Positions 1 to 9,527 are shown, counted from the first letter of the stretch. The stretch is 64,000 nt of DNA from Streptomyces sp. DH-12 (GCF_002899455.1 NZ_PPFB01000001.1:6044001-6108000); one strand, 5' to 3'. The notes: generated from the sequence alone by a model not told the origin. A program made the numbers and translations.

Positions 1-34
1 TGGGGGTGCCCTCCCGGCCGGGAGGGCACCCCCA
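1..34. terminator. Bidirectional-type terminator hairpin
   Basis: A perfect inverted repeat with two 17-nt arms (1-17 and 18-34) lies 22 nt past the stop codon of the response regulator gene on the minus strand. There is no U-tract, which is usual for Streptomyces terminators. It probably ends the nuclease/response-regulator transcript and may also serve a convergent gene beyond the left edge. Confidence 0.8.
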
Positions 35-55
35 CGTCGTGTCCGCTCTCGTGAG

Positions 56-727
56 CTACTGCGCGCCGGGGCGCACCAGCCCGCTCTCGTACGCGTACAC
101 CGCGGCCTGCACGCGGTCGCGCAGTCCCAGCTTGGTCAGCACATGACCGACGTGTGTCTTCACGGTGGTCTCGCTGACGAACAGGTCGGCGGCGATCTCC
201 GCGTTGGACAGCCCGCGCGCCACCAGCTTCAGCACCTCGACCTCGCGGTCGGTCAGCGTGTGCAGCGTGTCCGGCACCGGCTCCTCGCCGGACGGCAGGT
301 GCGTGGCGTACTTGTCCAGCAGCCGGCGCGTGATGCTCGGCGCGAGCATCGCCTCACCGGCGGCCACCACACGGATCGCCTGTACCAGCTCGTTGGCCGG
401 GGCGTCCTTCAGCAGGAAGCCGCTGGCTCCCGCCTTCAGCGCCTCCACCACGTACTCGTCGAGATCGAACGTGGTCAGCACCAGCACCTTCGCCGGGCCG
501 TTCCGCTCCGGGCCGGTGATCTGGCGGGTGGCCTCCACCCCGTCCATCCGCGGCATGCGGATGTCCATCAGCACCACGTCGGGCTGCAGCGCCCGCACCT
601 GGTCCAGGGCCTGGAGGCCGTCCCCTGCCTCGCCGACGACCGCGAGGTCCTGTTCGGCCTCCAGGATCATCCGGAATCCGGTGCGCAGCAGCGGCTGGTC
701 GTCGACCAGTAGGACGCGGATGGCCAC
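56..727 (-). CDS. NarL/LuxR-family response regulator
   Basis: A 223-aa two-component response regulator. The N-terminal receiver domain (about 1-120) carries the acidic pair D9/D10, phospho-acceptor D55 in VVLMDIRMP and a conserved Lys in LLKDAP. The C-terminal LuxR-type helix-turn-helix is around 155-215 (LTDREVEVLKLVARGLSNAE). The start is GTG, preceded by GGAGA on the minus strand. The start lies only 14 nt past the stop of the RecB-like nuclease gene, so the two are probably co-transcribed. No histidine kinase is seen in the neighbourhood; a partner could lie left of the window. The target genes cannot be told from the sequence. Confidence 0.93.
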   Translation of the reverse strand: MAIRVLLVDDQPLLRTGFRMILEAEQDLAVVGEAGDGLQALDQVRALQPDVVLMDIRMPRMDGVEATRQITGPERNGPAKVLVLTTFDLDEYVVEALKAGASGFLLKDAPANELVQAIRVVAAGEAMLAPSITRRLLDKYATHLPSGEEPVPDTLHTLTDREVEVLKLVARGLSNAEIAADLFVSETTVKTHVGHVLTKLGLRDRVQAAVYAYESGLVRPGAQ

Positions 728-741
728 GTAAGTCTCCTTCG

Positions 742-1686
<945 letters not shown>

Positions 1687-1694
1687 GACCACAG

Positions 1695-1717
1695 ACCTTA
1701 CGGCCCGGCGCCGACAA
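1695..1717 (-). promoter_or_regulatory. Candidate PafBC/RecA-NDp promoter of the RecB-like nuclease
   Basis: Read on the minus strand: TTGTCGGCG, 8 nt, then TAAGGT. The element I remember for LexA-independent, PafBC-dependent damage promoters is TTGTCRGTG-N8-TANNNT; this is one mismatch away with exact spacing. It ends 8 nt before the ATG of the nuclease gene. pafB and pafC are encoded 16 kb away. Confidence 0.65.
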
Positions 1718-1746
1718 CACGGCGACCCTGTGGACGAAGGCGGAGG

Positions 1747-1811
1747 AGGAGGGTGGGAAGGAACCGGGGAGGAGGGTGGGAAGGAACCGGGGAGGAGGGT
1801 GGGAAGGGAGG
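1747..1811. repeat. 23-bp purine-rich tandem repeat
   Basis: About 2.7 copies of a 23-bp unit (AGGAGGGTGGGAAGGAACCG plus GGG) start at 1747, 1770 and 1793, in the gap between the divergent nuclease and M50 protease genes. The plus strand is almost pure purine with repeated GG/GGG runs. Copy number is likely to vary between strains. Confidence 0.85.
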
Positions 1812-1929
1812 GGAACGAGGGGGTAGGGACAGGGGTGCGGGGCGGAAAGGGCGGCGGACGCCGCATACCATCGACCCAGGACCCTCCCGTCCGGCAGGCG
1901 CGGGAGACGCAGCGAACGAGGGGACACCG

Positions 1930-3426
1930 GTGGACGTAAGCGGCGGGCGCGGACGGCCGCGGCCCGGCAACGACGAGTCGGCCGAGCACACGGGGTCCGA
2001 GGCCCCGGCCCCCGGCGGCGCCCACGGCACCGGTGAGCCCGCCCCTACCTCGGCGGCCCCCGCCGACCCCGGCGTCACGGGCGACTCGACCCCGCCGGCC
2101 GAGGGCGACGGCGGACAGGACGCCGCGAACGCCGCGTCCGGCTCCGAGGGGCCGCGGGGCGAGGACCCTCACGGCACCGCGTCCGGCGGGGCCGGGCCGC
2201 AGCCGGAGCACGCCGACCGGCCGTTCGCCCACTCCGGCACCGGCAAGGGACCCGCCCCGCAGCGCCCCGAGGAGCGGCGGCGCGGCGGGCTGCTGATGGG
2301 CCGCCCCTTCGGCGTGCCCGTGTACGTGGCGCCCAGCTGGTTCCTCGTGGCGATCCTCATCACCTGGGTGTTCGGCGGCCAGATCGACCGCATCCTGCCC
2401 GAGCTGGGCGCGGCCAGCTATCTGGTCTCCCTGTTCTTCGCGGTGGCCTTCTACGCCTCCGTGCTGGTGCACGAGCTCGCCCACACCCTCGCAGCCCTGC
2501 GCTTCAAGCTCCCGGTGCGCCGCATCCAGCTCCAGTTCTTCGGCGGCGTCTCCGAGATCGAGAAGGAGGCCGAGACACCCGGCAGAGAGTTCGTACTGGC
2601 GTTCGTCGGCCCCCTGCTCTCCCTGGTGCTGGCCGGGCTGTTCTACCTCGGCCTGCTCGTCGTCGACCCCAGCAGCGTCGCCGGTGTGCTGCTGGCCGGC
2701 CTGATGGTGTCCAACCTCATCGTGGCCGTCTTCAACCTGCTGCCCGGTCTGCCGCTGGACGGCGGCCGGATGCTGCGCGCGGTCATCTGGGCGATCACCG
2801 GCAGGCCCATGACCGGCACGGTCGCCGCCGCCTGGGTGGGCCGCGCCCTCGCCGTCTCCGTGCTGATCGGCCTGCCGCTGCTCACCCAGTCCGGGGCGCT
2901 CGGCTCCGACGCGGTGGACAACGTCGGCATGGACACCGTCCTCGACGCCCTGCTCGCCGCCATCCTGGCCGCGATCATCTGGACCGGAGCCGGCAACAGC
3001 CTGCGCATGGCGCGCCTGCGCGAGCACCTGCCCGAGCTGCGGGCCCGCGCCCTCACCCGCCGCGCGGTCCCCGTGGAGACCGACACCCCGCTCTCCGAGG
3101 CCCTGCGCCGCGCCAACGCGGCCGGCGCCCGCGCCCTGGTCGTGGTCGACCCCGACGGCGTGCCGATCTCCCTGGTCCGCGAGGCCGCGATCGTCGGCGT
3201 CCCGGAGCACCGGCGGCCCTGGGTGCCGGTCAGCGGGCTCGCCCAGGACCTCACCGACGGCATGCGCGTCTCCGCGGAACTGGCCGGGGAGGAGCTGCTG
3301 GACGCGCTGCGCGCGACGCCCGCCACCGAGTACCTGGTGGTCGAGGAGACCGGCGAGATCTACGGCGTGCTGTCCGCCGCCGACGTGGAACGGGCCTTCG
3401 TGAAGGCCATGGCACGCCCCTCCTGA
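1930..3426 (+). CDS. M50 site-2 protease with CBS-like C-terminus
   Basis: A 498-aa membrane metalloprotease. The first 110 or so residues are a charged Pro/Gly/Ala-rich, probably disordered tail. The membrane core then holds zinc motif HELAH (181-185) and the third zinc ligand in NLLPGLPLDGG (N269 to D277), typical of SpoIVFB/RseP-class intramembrane proteases. The C-terminal 130 residues resemble CBS repeats. The GTG start at 1930 follows GAGGGG at good spacing; upstream in-frame residues look non-coding. Family members cleave membrane-bound regulators within the bilayer; its substrate here is not evident. It is divergent from the nuclease gene and followed by trmI. Confidence 0.9.
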   Translation: MDVSGGRGRPRPGNDESAEHTGSEAPAPGGAHGTGEPAPTSAAPADPGVTGDSTPPAEGDGGQDAANAASGSEGPRGEDPHGTASGGAGPQPEHADRPFAHSGTGKGPAPQRPEERRRGGLLMGRPFGVPVYVAPSWFLVAILITWVFGGQIDRILPELGAASYLVSLFFAVAFYASVLVHELAHTLAALRFKLPVRRIQLQFFGGVSEIEKEAETPGREFVLAFVGPLLSLVLAGLFYLGLLVVDPSSVAGVLLAGLMVSNLIVAVFNLLPGLPLDGGRMLRAVIWAITGRPMTGTVAAAWVGRALAVSVLIGLPLLTQSGALGSDAVDNVGMDTVLDALLAAILAAIIWTGAGNSLRMARLREHLPELRARALTRRAVPVETDTPLSEALRRANAAGARALVVVDPDGVPISLVREAAIVGVPEHRRPWVPVSGLAQDLTDGMRVSAELAGEELLDALRATPATEYLVVEETGEIYGVLSAADVERAFVKAMARPS

Positions 3427-3475
3427 CCCGTCGTCCCGGCCGCCGTCCGTGGTCGGCGGGCCCTCCGGGGACCGG

Positions 3476-3481
3476 TAGGCT
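3476..3481 (+). promoter_or_regulatory. Candidate -10 box for a leaderless trmI transcript
   Basis: TAGGCT ends 6 nt before the trmI ATG, which would place the transcription start at or next to the start codon. No convincing Shine-Dalgarno sequence is present. No clear -35 box is visible. Confidence 0.45.
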
Positions 3482-3487
3482 GGTCAC

Positions 3488-4390
3488 ATGTCCGAACCGA
3501 CCGGTGCCGCCCGCAGGCGCGGGCCCTTCAAGGTCGGGGACCAGGTACAGCTGACCGACCCCAAGGGCCGCCACTACACGTTCACGCTCGAGGCCGGGAA
3601 GAACTTCCACACCCACAAGGGTTCCTTCCCCCACGACGAACTGATCGGCGCTCCCGAGGGCAGCGTTGTCCGCACCACCGGGAACGTCGCCTATCTCGCG
3701 CTGCGCCCCCTGCTCCCCGACTACGTCCTGTCCATGCCCCGAGGGGCAGCCGTCGTCTACCCGAAGGACGCGGGGCAGATCCTCGCCTTCGCCGACATCT
3801 TCCCCGGCGCGCGCGTCGTCGAGGCGGGCGTGGGCTCCGGCTCGCTCAGCAGCTTCCTGCTGCGCGCCATCGGCGACCAGGGCATGCTGCACTCCTACGA
3901 GCGCCGCCAGGACTTCGCGGAGATCGCCCAGCAGAACGTGGAGCGCTACTTCGGCGGCCCGCACCCCGCCTGGCGGCTCACCGTCGGCGACCTCCAGGAC
4001 AACCTGTCCGACACCGACGTCGACCGCGTCATCCTCGACATGCTGGCCCCCTGGGAGTGCCTGGAGGCCGTCTCCAAGGCGCTCGTGCCCGGCGGCATCC
4101 TCTGCTGCTACGTGGCCACCACCACCCAGCTCGCCCGGACCGTCGAGTCCATCCGGGAGATCGGCTGCTTCAACGAGCCGACCGCCTGGGAGACGATGAT
4201 CCGCAACTGGCACATCGAGGGCCTGGCCGTCCGTCCCGACCACCGGATGATCGGCCACACCGGCTTCCTGCTCACCGCCCGCCGGCTCGCCGACGGCGTC
4301 GAGCCGCCCATGCGCCGCCGCCGCCCGGCCAAGGGCGCCTACGGCGAGGACTACTCCGGCCCCAACGCCGACGGAGGCACCGGCCGCTGA
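3488..4390 (+). CDS. trmI: tRNA (adenine-58-N1)-methyltransferase TrmI
   Basis: A 300-aa SAM-dependent enzyme that makes m1A58 in the T-loop of tRNA and acts as a tetramer. The N-terminal small beta domain (RGPFKVGDQVQLTD) precedes the Rossmann fold with SAM motif VVEAGVGSGSLS (about 116-127) and catalytic-region motif VILDMLAPWE. The length is close to that of the M. tuberculosis enzyme. The ATG start lacks a good ribosome-binding site, consistent with a leaderless message. Its neighbours (RecB-like nuclease, then Mpa/dop/pup) repeat the synteny of mycobacteria. The last 30 or so residues form a basic, Gly-rich tail. Confidence 0.95.
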   Translation: MSEPTGAARRRGPFKVGDQVQLTDPKGRHYTFTLEAGKNFHTHKGSFPHDELIGAPEGSVVRTTGNVAYLALRPLLPDYVLSMPRGAAVVYPKDAGQILAFADIFPGARVVEAGVGSGSLSSFLLRAIGDQGMLHSYERRQDFAEIAQQNVERYFGGPHPAWRLTVGDLQDNLSDTDVDRVILDMLAPWECLEAVSKALVPGGILCCYVATTTQLARTVESIREIGCFNEPTAWETMIRNWHIEGLAVRPDHRMIGHTGFLLTARRLADGVEPPMRRRRPAKGAYGEDYSGPNADGGTGR

Positions 4391-4416
4391 CGCGGTCCGC
4401 GCCCTCCCAACGCTCC

Positions 4417-4466
4417 GGCGCCGTGGGGCGGTTCCGGTACGTCACCGGGAACCGCCCCACGGCGCC
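4417..4466. terminator. Terminator after trmI
   Basis: A 19-bp perfect stem (4417-4435 with 4448-4466) around a 12-nt loop, 27 nt downstream of the trmI stop codon. Confidence 0.85.
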
Positions 4467-4609
4467 GACGCATTGACGCCGGGGTCCCGCACCGACCCGC
4501 ACGGCGGCTCCGCGCGACGAGTGCGGACCCCGCCGTTCCCTCCGTACTGTGACGTGTGGCACGATGCTGGCCACCCTCACCGGCACAGCCCTCACAGGAG
4601 ACACTCCTC

Positions 4610-5188
4610 GTGCAGCCTTCCGCCGTTCCGGAGCTCGCCCACACGCACGCCCGGCCCATCCACTGGGTCGCCACCGCCACGGCCGTCGCCGGTGTCGTGG
4701 CGCTCTCCTCCGTCCTGCAGCCCGACCACGCGACCGCCGCCGCGCCGGGCGCCCCGCAGACCGGGCAGGCCCCCGCGCGGGCGCTGCCGCCCGACCCGGC
4801 CGACGTGGAGTTCCCGCTCGACTGCGGTCCCGTGAGGCTGGTGGTCAAGAAGCAGGCGTCCGGCGACCTCGACGGCGACGGCCGTCCCGAGACCGTGGCG
4901 GCGGTGCACTGCGACGCCCCGATGGGCACCCCGCCCGACGGCGTCTACGTCCTCACGCAGGCGGCCGGCGCCTCGAAGCCGCGCCTGGTGGCCACCCTCC
5001 TCGACCCCGAGGACCGCGCCAACGTCGAGGACTTCGCCGTACGCGGCGGGGACGTCGTCGCCGCGCTGCTCGGCTACTCGTCCTCCGACGTGCCCCGTTG
5101 CTGCCCCGACGTGCGCGAGACCGTGAAGTGGCGCTGGGACGACGGCGCGTTCGTCCGGTCCACGCCGTCCGACGCGCGGAGCGTGTGA
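4610..5188 (+). CDS. Secreted or membrane-anchored hypothetical protein
   Basis: A 192-aa protein of unknown function. After a short hydrophilic N-terminus, one hydrophobic segment (WVATATAVAGVVALSSVL, about 19-36) with a following Ala-rich stretch looks like a signal peptide or anchor. The exported part has paired cysteines (LDCGP, VHCD, RCCPD) and a DLDGDGRPE motif like the calcium-binding loops of FG-GAP/VCBS repeats. The GTG start at 4610 was chosen for the CAGGAG 9 nt upstream; longer starts have no ribosome-binding site. It stands alone between terminators. Confidence 0.75.
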   Translation: MQPSAVPELAHTHARPIHWVATATAVAGVVALSSVLQPDHATAAAPGAPQTGQAPARALPPDPADVEFPLDCGPVRLVVKKQASGDLDGDGRPETVAAVHCDAPMGTPPDGVYVLTQAAGASKPRLVATLLDPEDRANVEDFAVRGGDVVAALLGYSSSDVPRCCPDVRETVKWRWDDGAFVRSTPSDARSV

Positions 5189-5268
5189 CCCCGTGACGGG
5201 CGCGCGCCAGGTCGGCGCGCTGCCGGACGCGTGACATCAGGCAGACGTGACCGGCCGTGCGACGGCGG

Positions 5269-5568
5269 TCACCCGGCGTCCGGTCCGTACACCTCGACGC
5301 TGTCCGAAACCCGTCGGACGTGGATGCACTCGCCGGGGCACTCCTTCGCGGAGTCGACGACGTCGGTGAGGAGCGGCAGCGGGACGGGCGTTGCCGCGCC
5401 CTTGTCCTGGAGCAGCTCGTCCTGCTCGTTCTTCACGTACGCCAGACCGTCGATGTCCAGCTCGAACACCTCGGGCGCGTACTGGGCGCAGATGCCGTCG
5501 CCGGTACACAGATCCTGGTCGATCCAGACCTCCAGGGCCTCGGCGCCGGTTGCGGCTTCCTGCTGCAC
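5269..5568 (-). CDS. Ferredoxin, 3Fe-4S type
   Basis: A 99-aa single-cluster ferredoxin. The cluster ligands are in CTGDGIC and KECPGECIHV, with the Cys-x5-Cys plus distal Cys spacing of actinobacterial 3Fe-4S (or convertible 4Fe-4S) ferredoxins that feed electrons to P450s and other oxidases. The start is GTG with AGGAGA 8 nt upstream. It is divergent from the mpa/arc gene and shares a 250-bp control region with it. It has no partner reductase nearby; the conservon P450 at 28.6 kb is a possible but unproven client. Confidence 0.92.
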   Translation of the reverse strand: MQQEAATGAEALEVWIDQDLCTGDGICAQYAPEVFELDIDGLAYVKNEQDELLQDKGAATPVPLPLLTDVVDSAKECPGECIHVRRVSDSVEVYGPDAG

Positions 5569-5606
5569 GATCGTCTCTCCTGCCGTGTGGTTCGCCGAGC
5601 CGTGCG

Positions 5607-5633
5607 GGAATCCGGCCAGCTCTGACGGGTGTT
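5607..5633 (+). promoter_or_regulatory. Candidate SigR-type promoter upstream of mpa/arc
   Basis: GGGAAT (5606-5611), 19 nt, then GTT (5631-5633) fits the thiol-oxidative-stress sigma factor SigR consensus GGAAT-N18/19-GTT. It points toward mpa/arc, leaving a 5' leader of about 180 nt. The -35 part overlaps the 5' flank of the divergent ferredoxin gene. Confidence 0.5.
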
Positions 5634-5819
5634 GAACACGTCGACCCTAACGCCGACTGGGTTCCGATCATTCTCGGTGGGTATTCCCCTGGCGTGAGGG
5701 AGAGCGCAAGGGTGAAGATCGGACACACCCCGACCGTCTTTGTGATCTAGGGGTTTCAATCGACACCCGCCCAGGTAGGGTCTGGAAGCGTCCAGCTCCC
5801 CTTGGAGGAGGTGAGGACC

Positions 5820-7586
5820 GTGGCAGCCCACGACGACGACATGAACCGCGGCATCCGCCCGGGACGCGGGTCCGACGACCCGGCCGGGCAGATCGCCTAC
5901 CTTGAGCAGGAGATCGCCGTCCTGCGACGCAAGCTCGCCGACTCTCCGCGGCACACGAGAATTCTCGAAGAGCGGATCGTCGAGTTGCAGACCAATCTGG
6001 CCGGCGTGTCCGCCCAGAACGAACGGCTGGCGAGCACCCTCCGCGAGGCCCGCGACCAGATCGTGGCCCTCAAGGAGGAGGTCGACCGGCTCGCCCAGCC
6101 CCCGGCCGGCTTCGGAGTCTTCCTCATGGCGAACGAGGACGGCACGGCCGACATCTTCACCGGCGGCCGCAAGCTGCGGGTGAACGTCAGCCCGAACGTC
6201 GAGCTGGAGGAACTCCGGCGCGGCCAGGAAGTGATGCTCAACGAAGCGCTCAACGTGGTCGAGGCCATGGAATTCGAGCGCGTGGGCGAGATCGTCACCC
6301 TCAAGGAGATCCTGGAGGACGGCGAGCGGGCCCTGGTGCTGGGCCACACCGACGAGGAGAGGGTGGTGCGGCTCGCCGAGCCGCTGCTGGACGTCACCAT
6401 CCGCGCCGGCGACGCCCTGCTGCTGGAGCCCCGCTCCGGGTACGTCTACGAGGTCGTGCCCAAGAGCGAGGTCGAGGAGCTCGTCCTCGAGGAAGTCCCC
6501 GACATCGGCTACGAGCAGATCGGCGGCCTCGGCAACCAGATCGAGGCCATCCGCGACGCGGTCGAGCTGCCGTACCTCTACCCGGACCTGTTCAAGGAGC
6601 ACGAGCTGCGGCCGCCCAAGGGCGTGCTGCTCTACGGCCCCCCCGGCTGCGGCAAGACGCTCATCGCCAAGGCCGTGGCGAACTCGCTGGCCAAGAAGGT
6701 CGCCGAGGTCACCGGCCAGGCCGCGGGCAAGAGCTTCTTCCTCAACATCAAGGGCCCCGAGCTGCTGAACAAGTACGTCGGCGAGACCGAGCGGCAGATC
6801 CGCCTGGTCTTCCAGCGGGCCCGGGAGAAGGCCAGCGAGGGCACCCCCGTCATCGTCTTCTTCGACGAGATGGAGTCCCTCTTCCGCACCCGCGGCTCCG
6901 GCGTCAGCTCGGACGTGGAGAACACCATCGTCCCGCAGCTGCTCGCCGAGATCGACGGTGTCGAGGGCCTGCAGAACGTGGTCGTGATCGGCGCCTCCAA
7001 CCGTGAGGACATGATCGACCCGGCCATCCTGCGTCCCGGCCGGCTGGACGTGAAGATCAAGATCGAGCGTCCGGACGCCGAGGCGGCCAAGGACATCTTC
7101 GGCAAGTATCTGACCGAGCGCCTCCCGCTGCACGCCGACGACCTCGCCGAGCACGGCGGCGACAAGTCCATGACGGTCCAGAGCATGATCCAGACCGCCG
7201 TGGAACAGATGTACGCCGAGTCCGAGGAGAACCGCTTCCTGGAAGTCACCTACGCCAACGGCGACAAGGAAGTCCTGTACTTCAAGGACTTCAATTCCGG
7301 CGCCATGATCGAGAACATCGTGGGCCGCGCCAAGAAGATGGCGATCAAGGACTTCCTGGAGAAGAACCAGAAGGGCCTCCGCGTCTCCCACCTCCTCCAG
7401 GCCTGCGTGGACGAGTTCAAGGAGAACGAGGACCTGCCCAACACCACCAACCCGGACGACTGGGCCCGGATCTCCGGAAAGAAGGGCGAGCGGATCGTTT
7501 ACATCCGCACCCTCATCACCGGAAAGCAGGGCGCGGACACCGGACGCTCCATCGACACGGTGGCCAACACCGGTCAGTACCTGTAA
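5820..7586 (+). CDS. arc: Proteasomal AAA+ ATPase Mpa/ARC
   Basis: A 588-aa hexameric unfoldase that captures pupylated proteins and feeds them to the 20S proteasome. An N-terminal coiled coil (about 20-80), which binds Pup, precedes the tandem OB region and the AAA module with Walker A GPPGCGKT, Walker B VIVFFDEMES and an arginine-finger region ILRPGRLD. It ends in GQYL, the C-terminal docking motif for the PrcA ring. The GTG start at 5820 sits 7 nt behind GGAGGTGAGG; the 588-aa length equals the S. coelicolor protein as I recall it. It is monocistronic, with its own terminator, just upstream of dop-pup-prcBA. Confidence 0.97.
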   Translation: MAAHDDDMNRGIRPGRGSDDPAGQIAYLEQEIAVLRRKLADSPRHTRILEERIVELQTNLAGVSAQNERLASTLREARDQIVALKEEVDRLAQPPAGFGVFLMANEDGTADIFTGGRKLRVNVSPNVELEELRRGQEVMLNEALNVVEAMEFERVGEIVTLKEILEDGERALVLGHTDEERVVRLAEPLLDVTIRAGDALLLEPRSGYVYEVVPKSEVEELVLEEVPDIGYEQIGGLGNQIEAIRDAVELPYLYPDLFKEHELRPPKGVLLYGPPGCGKTLIAKAVANSLAKKVAEVTGQAAGKSFFLNIKGPELLNKYVGETERQIRLVFQRAREKASEGTPVIVFFDEMESLFRTRGSGVSSDVENTIVPQLLAEIDGVEGLQNVVVIGASNREDMIDPAILRPGRLDVKIKIERPDAEAAKDIFGKYLTERLPLHADDLAEHGGDKSMTVQSMIQTAVEQMYAESEENRFLEVTYANGDKEVLYFKDFNSGAMIENIVGRAKKMAIKDFLEKNQKGLRVSHLLQACVDEFKENEDLPNTTNPDDWARISGKKGERIVYIRTLITGKQGADTGRSIDTVANTGQYL

Positions 7587-7595
7587 AAGCGAGGG

Positions 7596-7640
7596 CGGCT
7601 GCGGGTGCCCGCGACGGGTACCCGCAGCCGACTGCTTTTC
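7596..7640 (+). terminator. Terminator after mpa/arc
   Basis: An 11-bp stem (7596-7606 with 7620-7630), followed by CTGCTTTTC; the AAAAGC just after the stop codon can extend the stem. It separates mpa from dop. A 190-bp gap follows with no other gene. Confidence 0.8.
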
Positions 7641-7818
7641 GGGGCCACGGCTGGAGCACAGCAATGACGCAATTGATCTCCCCACCAGCGCAAAGGCGTT
7701 CTAGGCTCTTCCGTACCGCCGAGTCGCGCAGTGCGGGGACGGGCACCGCACACGCACCGGAGAGCCAGCGGTACTGCGGCGCCCCCGACCGGGGACGCCG
7801 CCGGGCAAGGAGGGCCGC

Positions 7819-9330
7819 ATGACCGTACGGCGAGTAATGGGCATCGAGACGGAGTACGGAATCTCCGTCCCCGGCCACCCCAACGCCAATGCCATGCTCA
7901 CCTCGTCCCAGATCGTGAACGCCTACGCGGCGGCGATGCACCGGGCCCGCCGGGCCCGCTGGGACTTCGAGGAGGAGAATCCGCTGCGGGACGCGCGAGG
8001 CTTCGACCTCGCCCGCGAGGCCGCCGACGCGAGCCAGCTCACCGACGAGGACATCGGTCTGGCGAACGTCATCCTGACCAACGGCGCGCGGCTCTACGTC
8101 GACCACGCCCATCCGGAGTACAGCGCCCCCGAGGTCACCAACCCGCGGGACGCCGTCCTCTGGGACAAGGCCGGCGAGCGGATCATGGCGGAGGCGGCGG
8201 AGCGGGCCGCGCAGCTTCCCGGCGCCCAGCCGATCCACCTGTACAAGAACAACACCGACAACAAGGGCGCGTCCTACGGCACGCACGAGAACTACCTGAT
8301 GAAGCGGGAGACCCCCTTCTCGGACATCGTGCGCCATCTGACGCCGTTCTTCGTCTCCCGGCAGGTCTTCACCGGCGCCGGCCGGGTCGGCATCGGCCAG
8401 GACGGCCACGAGCACGGCTTCCAGATCAGCCAGCGGGCGGACTACTTCGAGGTCGAGGTGGGCCTCGAGACCACGCTGAAGCGCCCGATCATCAACACGC
8501 GCGACGAGCCGCACGCGGACGCCGAGAAGTACCGGCGGCTGCACGTGATCATCGGTGACGCGAACCTTTCCGAGATCTCGACCTACCTCAAGCTCGGGAC
8601 GACCGCGCTGGTCCTGTCGATGATCGAGGACGGGTTCATCGCCGTGGACCTGGCCGTGGACCAGCCGGTGCGGACGCTGCACCAGGTGTCGCACGATCCT
8701 TCGCTGAAGCACTTGGTCACGCTGCGCAGCGGCCGGACCCTGACCGCGGTGCAGCTCCAGATGGAGTACTACGAGCTGGGCCGCAAGTACGTCGAGGAGC
8801 GCTTCGGGGACGACGCCGACGAGCAGACCAAGGACGTCCTCGCCCGTTGGGAGGACACGCTCACCCGGCTGGAGAACGACCCGATGAGCCTCGCCGGCGA
8901 GCTGGACTGGGTCGCCAAGCGGGAGCTCATGGAGGGCTACCGGCGCCGTGACAGCCTCGACTGGGACGCGGCCCGGCTGCACCTGGTCGACCTGCAGTAC
9001 GCCGACGTGCGTCCCGAGAAGGGCCTCTACAACCGTCTGGTGGCCCGCGGACGCATGAAGCGGCTGCTGGACGAGGCCGAGGTCGAGCGCGCCCGTACGG
9101 AGCCTCCGGAGGACACTCGCGCCTACTTCCGCGGGCGGTGCCTGGAGCAGTACGCGGACGACGTCGCGGCGGCCTCCTGGGACTCGGTGATCTTCGATCT
9201 GCCGGGCCGGGACTCGCTGCAGCGGGTCCCAACCCTGGAACCGCTTCGCGGAACGCGTAATCACGTCAAGGCGCTCCTGGACCGCTGCCGGACGGCGGAA
9301 GACCTGGTCAGGGTGCTTTCCGGCGGGTGA
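7819..9330 (+). CDS. dop: Depupylase/Pup deamidase Dop
   Basis: A 503-aa carboxylate-amine-ligase-fold enzyme. It removes Pup from substrates and, where Pup ends in Gln, deamidates it. Seen: the ATP/Mg site GIETEYG at the N-terminus, active-site D95 in LYVDHAHPEYS, and about 35 extra residues (about 38-75) forming the Dop loop that is absent from PafA (14,230), which decides Dop versus PafA. The ATG at 7819 follows AAGGAGGGCC. It is the first gene of the dop-pup-prcBA group. Because Pup here already ends in Glu, deamidation should not be needed and depupylation is the likely main activity. Confidence 0.97.
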   Translation: MTVRRVMGIETEYGISVPGHPNANAMLTSSQIVNAYAAAMHRARRARWDFEEENPLRDARGFDLAREAADASQLTDEDIGLANVILTNGARLYVDHAHPEYSAPEVTNPRDAVLWDKAGERIMAEAAERAAQLPGAQPIHLYKNNTDNKGASYGTHENYLMKRETPFSDIVRHLTPFFVSRQVFTGAGRVGIGQDGHEHGFQISQRADYFEVEVGLETTLKRPIINTRDEPHADAEKYRRLHVIIGDANLSEISTYLKLGTTALVLSMIEDGFIAVDLAVDQPVRTLHQVSHDPSLKHLVTLRSGRTLTAVQLQMEYYELGRKYVEERFGDDADEQTKDVLARWEDTLTRLENDPMSLAGELDWVAKRELMEGYRRRDSLDWDAARLHLVDLQYADVRPEKGLYNRLVARGRMKRLLDEAEVERARTEPPEDTRAYFRGRCLEQYADDVAAASWDSVIFDLPGRDSLQRVPTLEPLRGTRNHVKALLDRCRTAEDLVRVLSGG

Positions 9331-9454
9331 GCGGGTGAGCCGCGCCCGGGCGGGTACCTGCGGGTACCCGGACGGACCGGCCGGACGGGGTGGAAAGCGG
9401 CCCGTCCGGGAATCATCGAGGTGGTCCCCGTGGGTTGGAGCAACTGCGGGGGCA

Positions 9455-9477
9455 TTGTCGGACCCGGCTTGTAGGGT
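9455..9477 (+). promoter_or_regulatory. Weak PafBC-like promoter element before pup
   Basis: TTGTCGGAC, 8 nt, then TAGGGT has the spacing and TANNNT box of the PafBC/RecA-NDp element but matches only 7 of 9 positions in the upstream half. It ends 50 nt before the pup ATG. A GGGAAT...GTT pair with 20-nt spacing (9408-9436), a marginal SigR match, lies just upstream. Confidence 0.35.
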
Positions 9478-9527
9478 CTGATCTTGACCGAGCAACTGTG
9501 TCGGGCGAACCGAGCGGGGTGAGGGTG

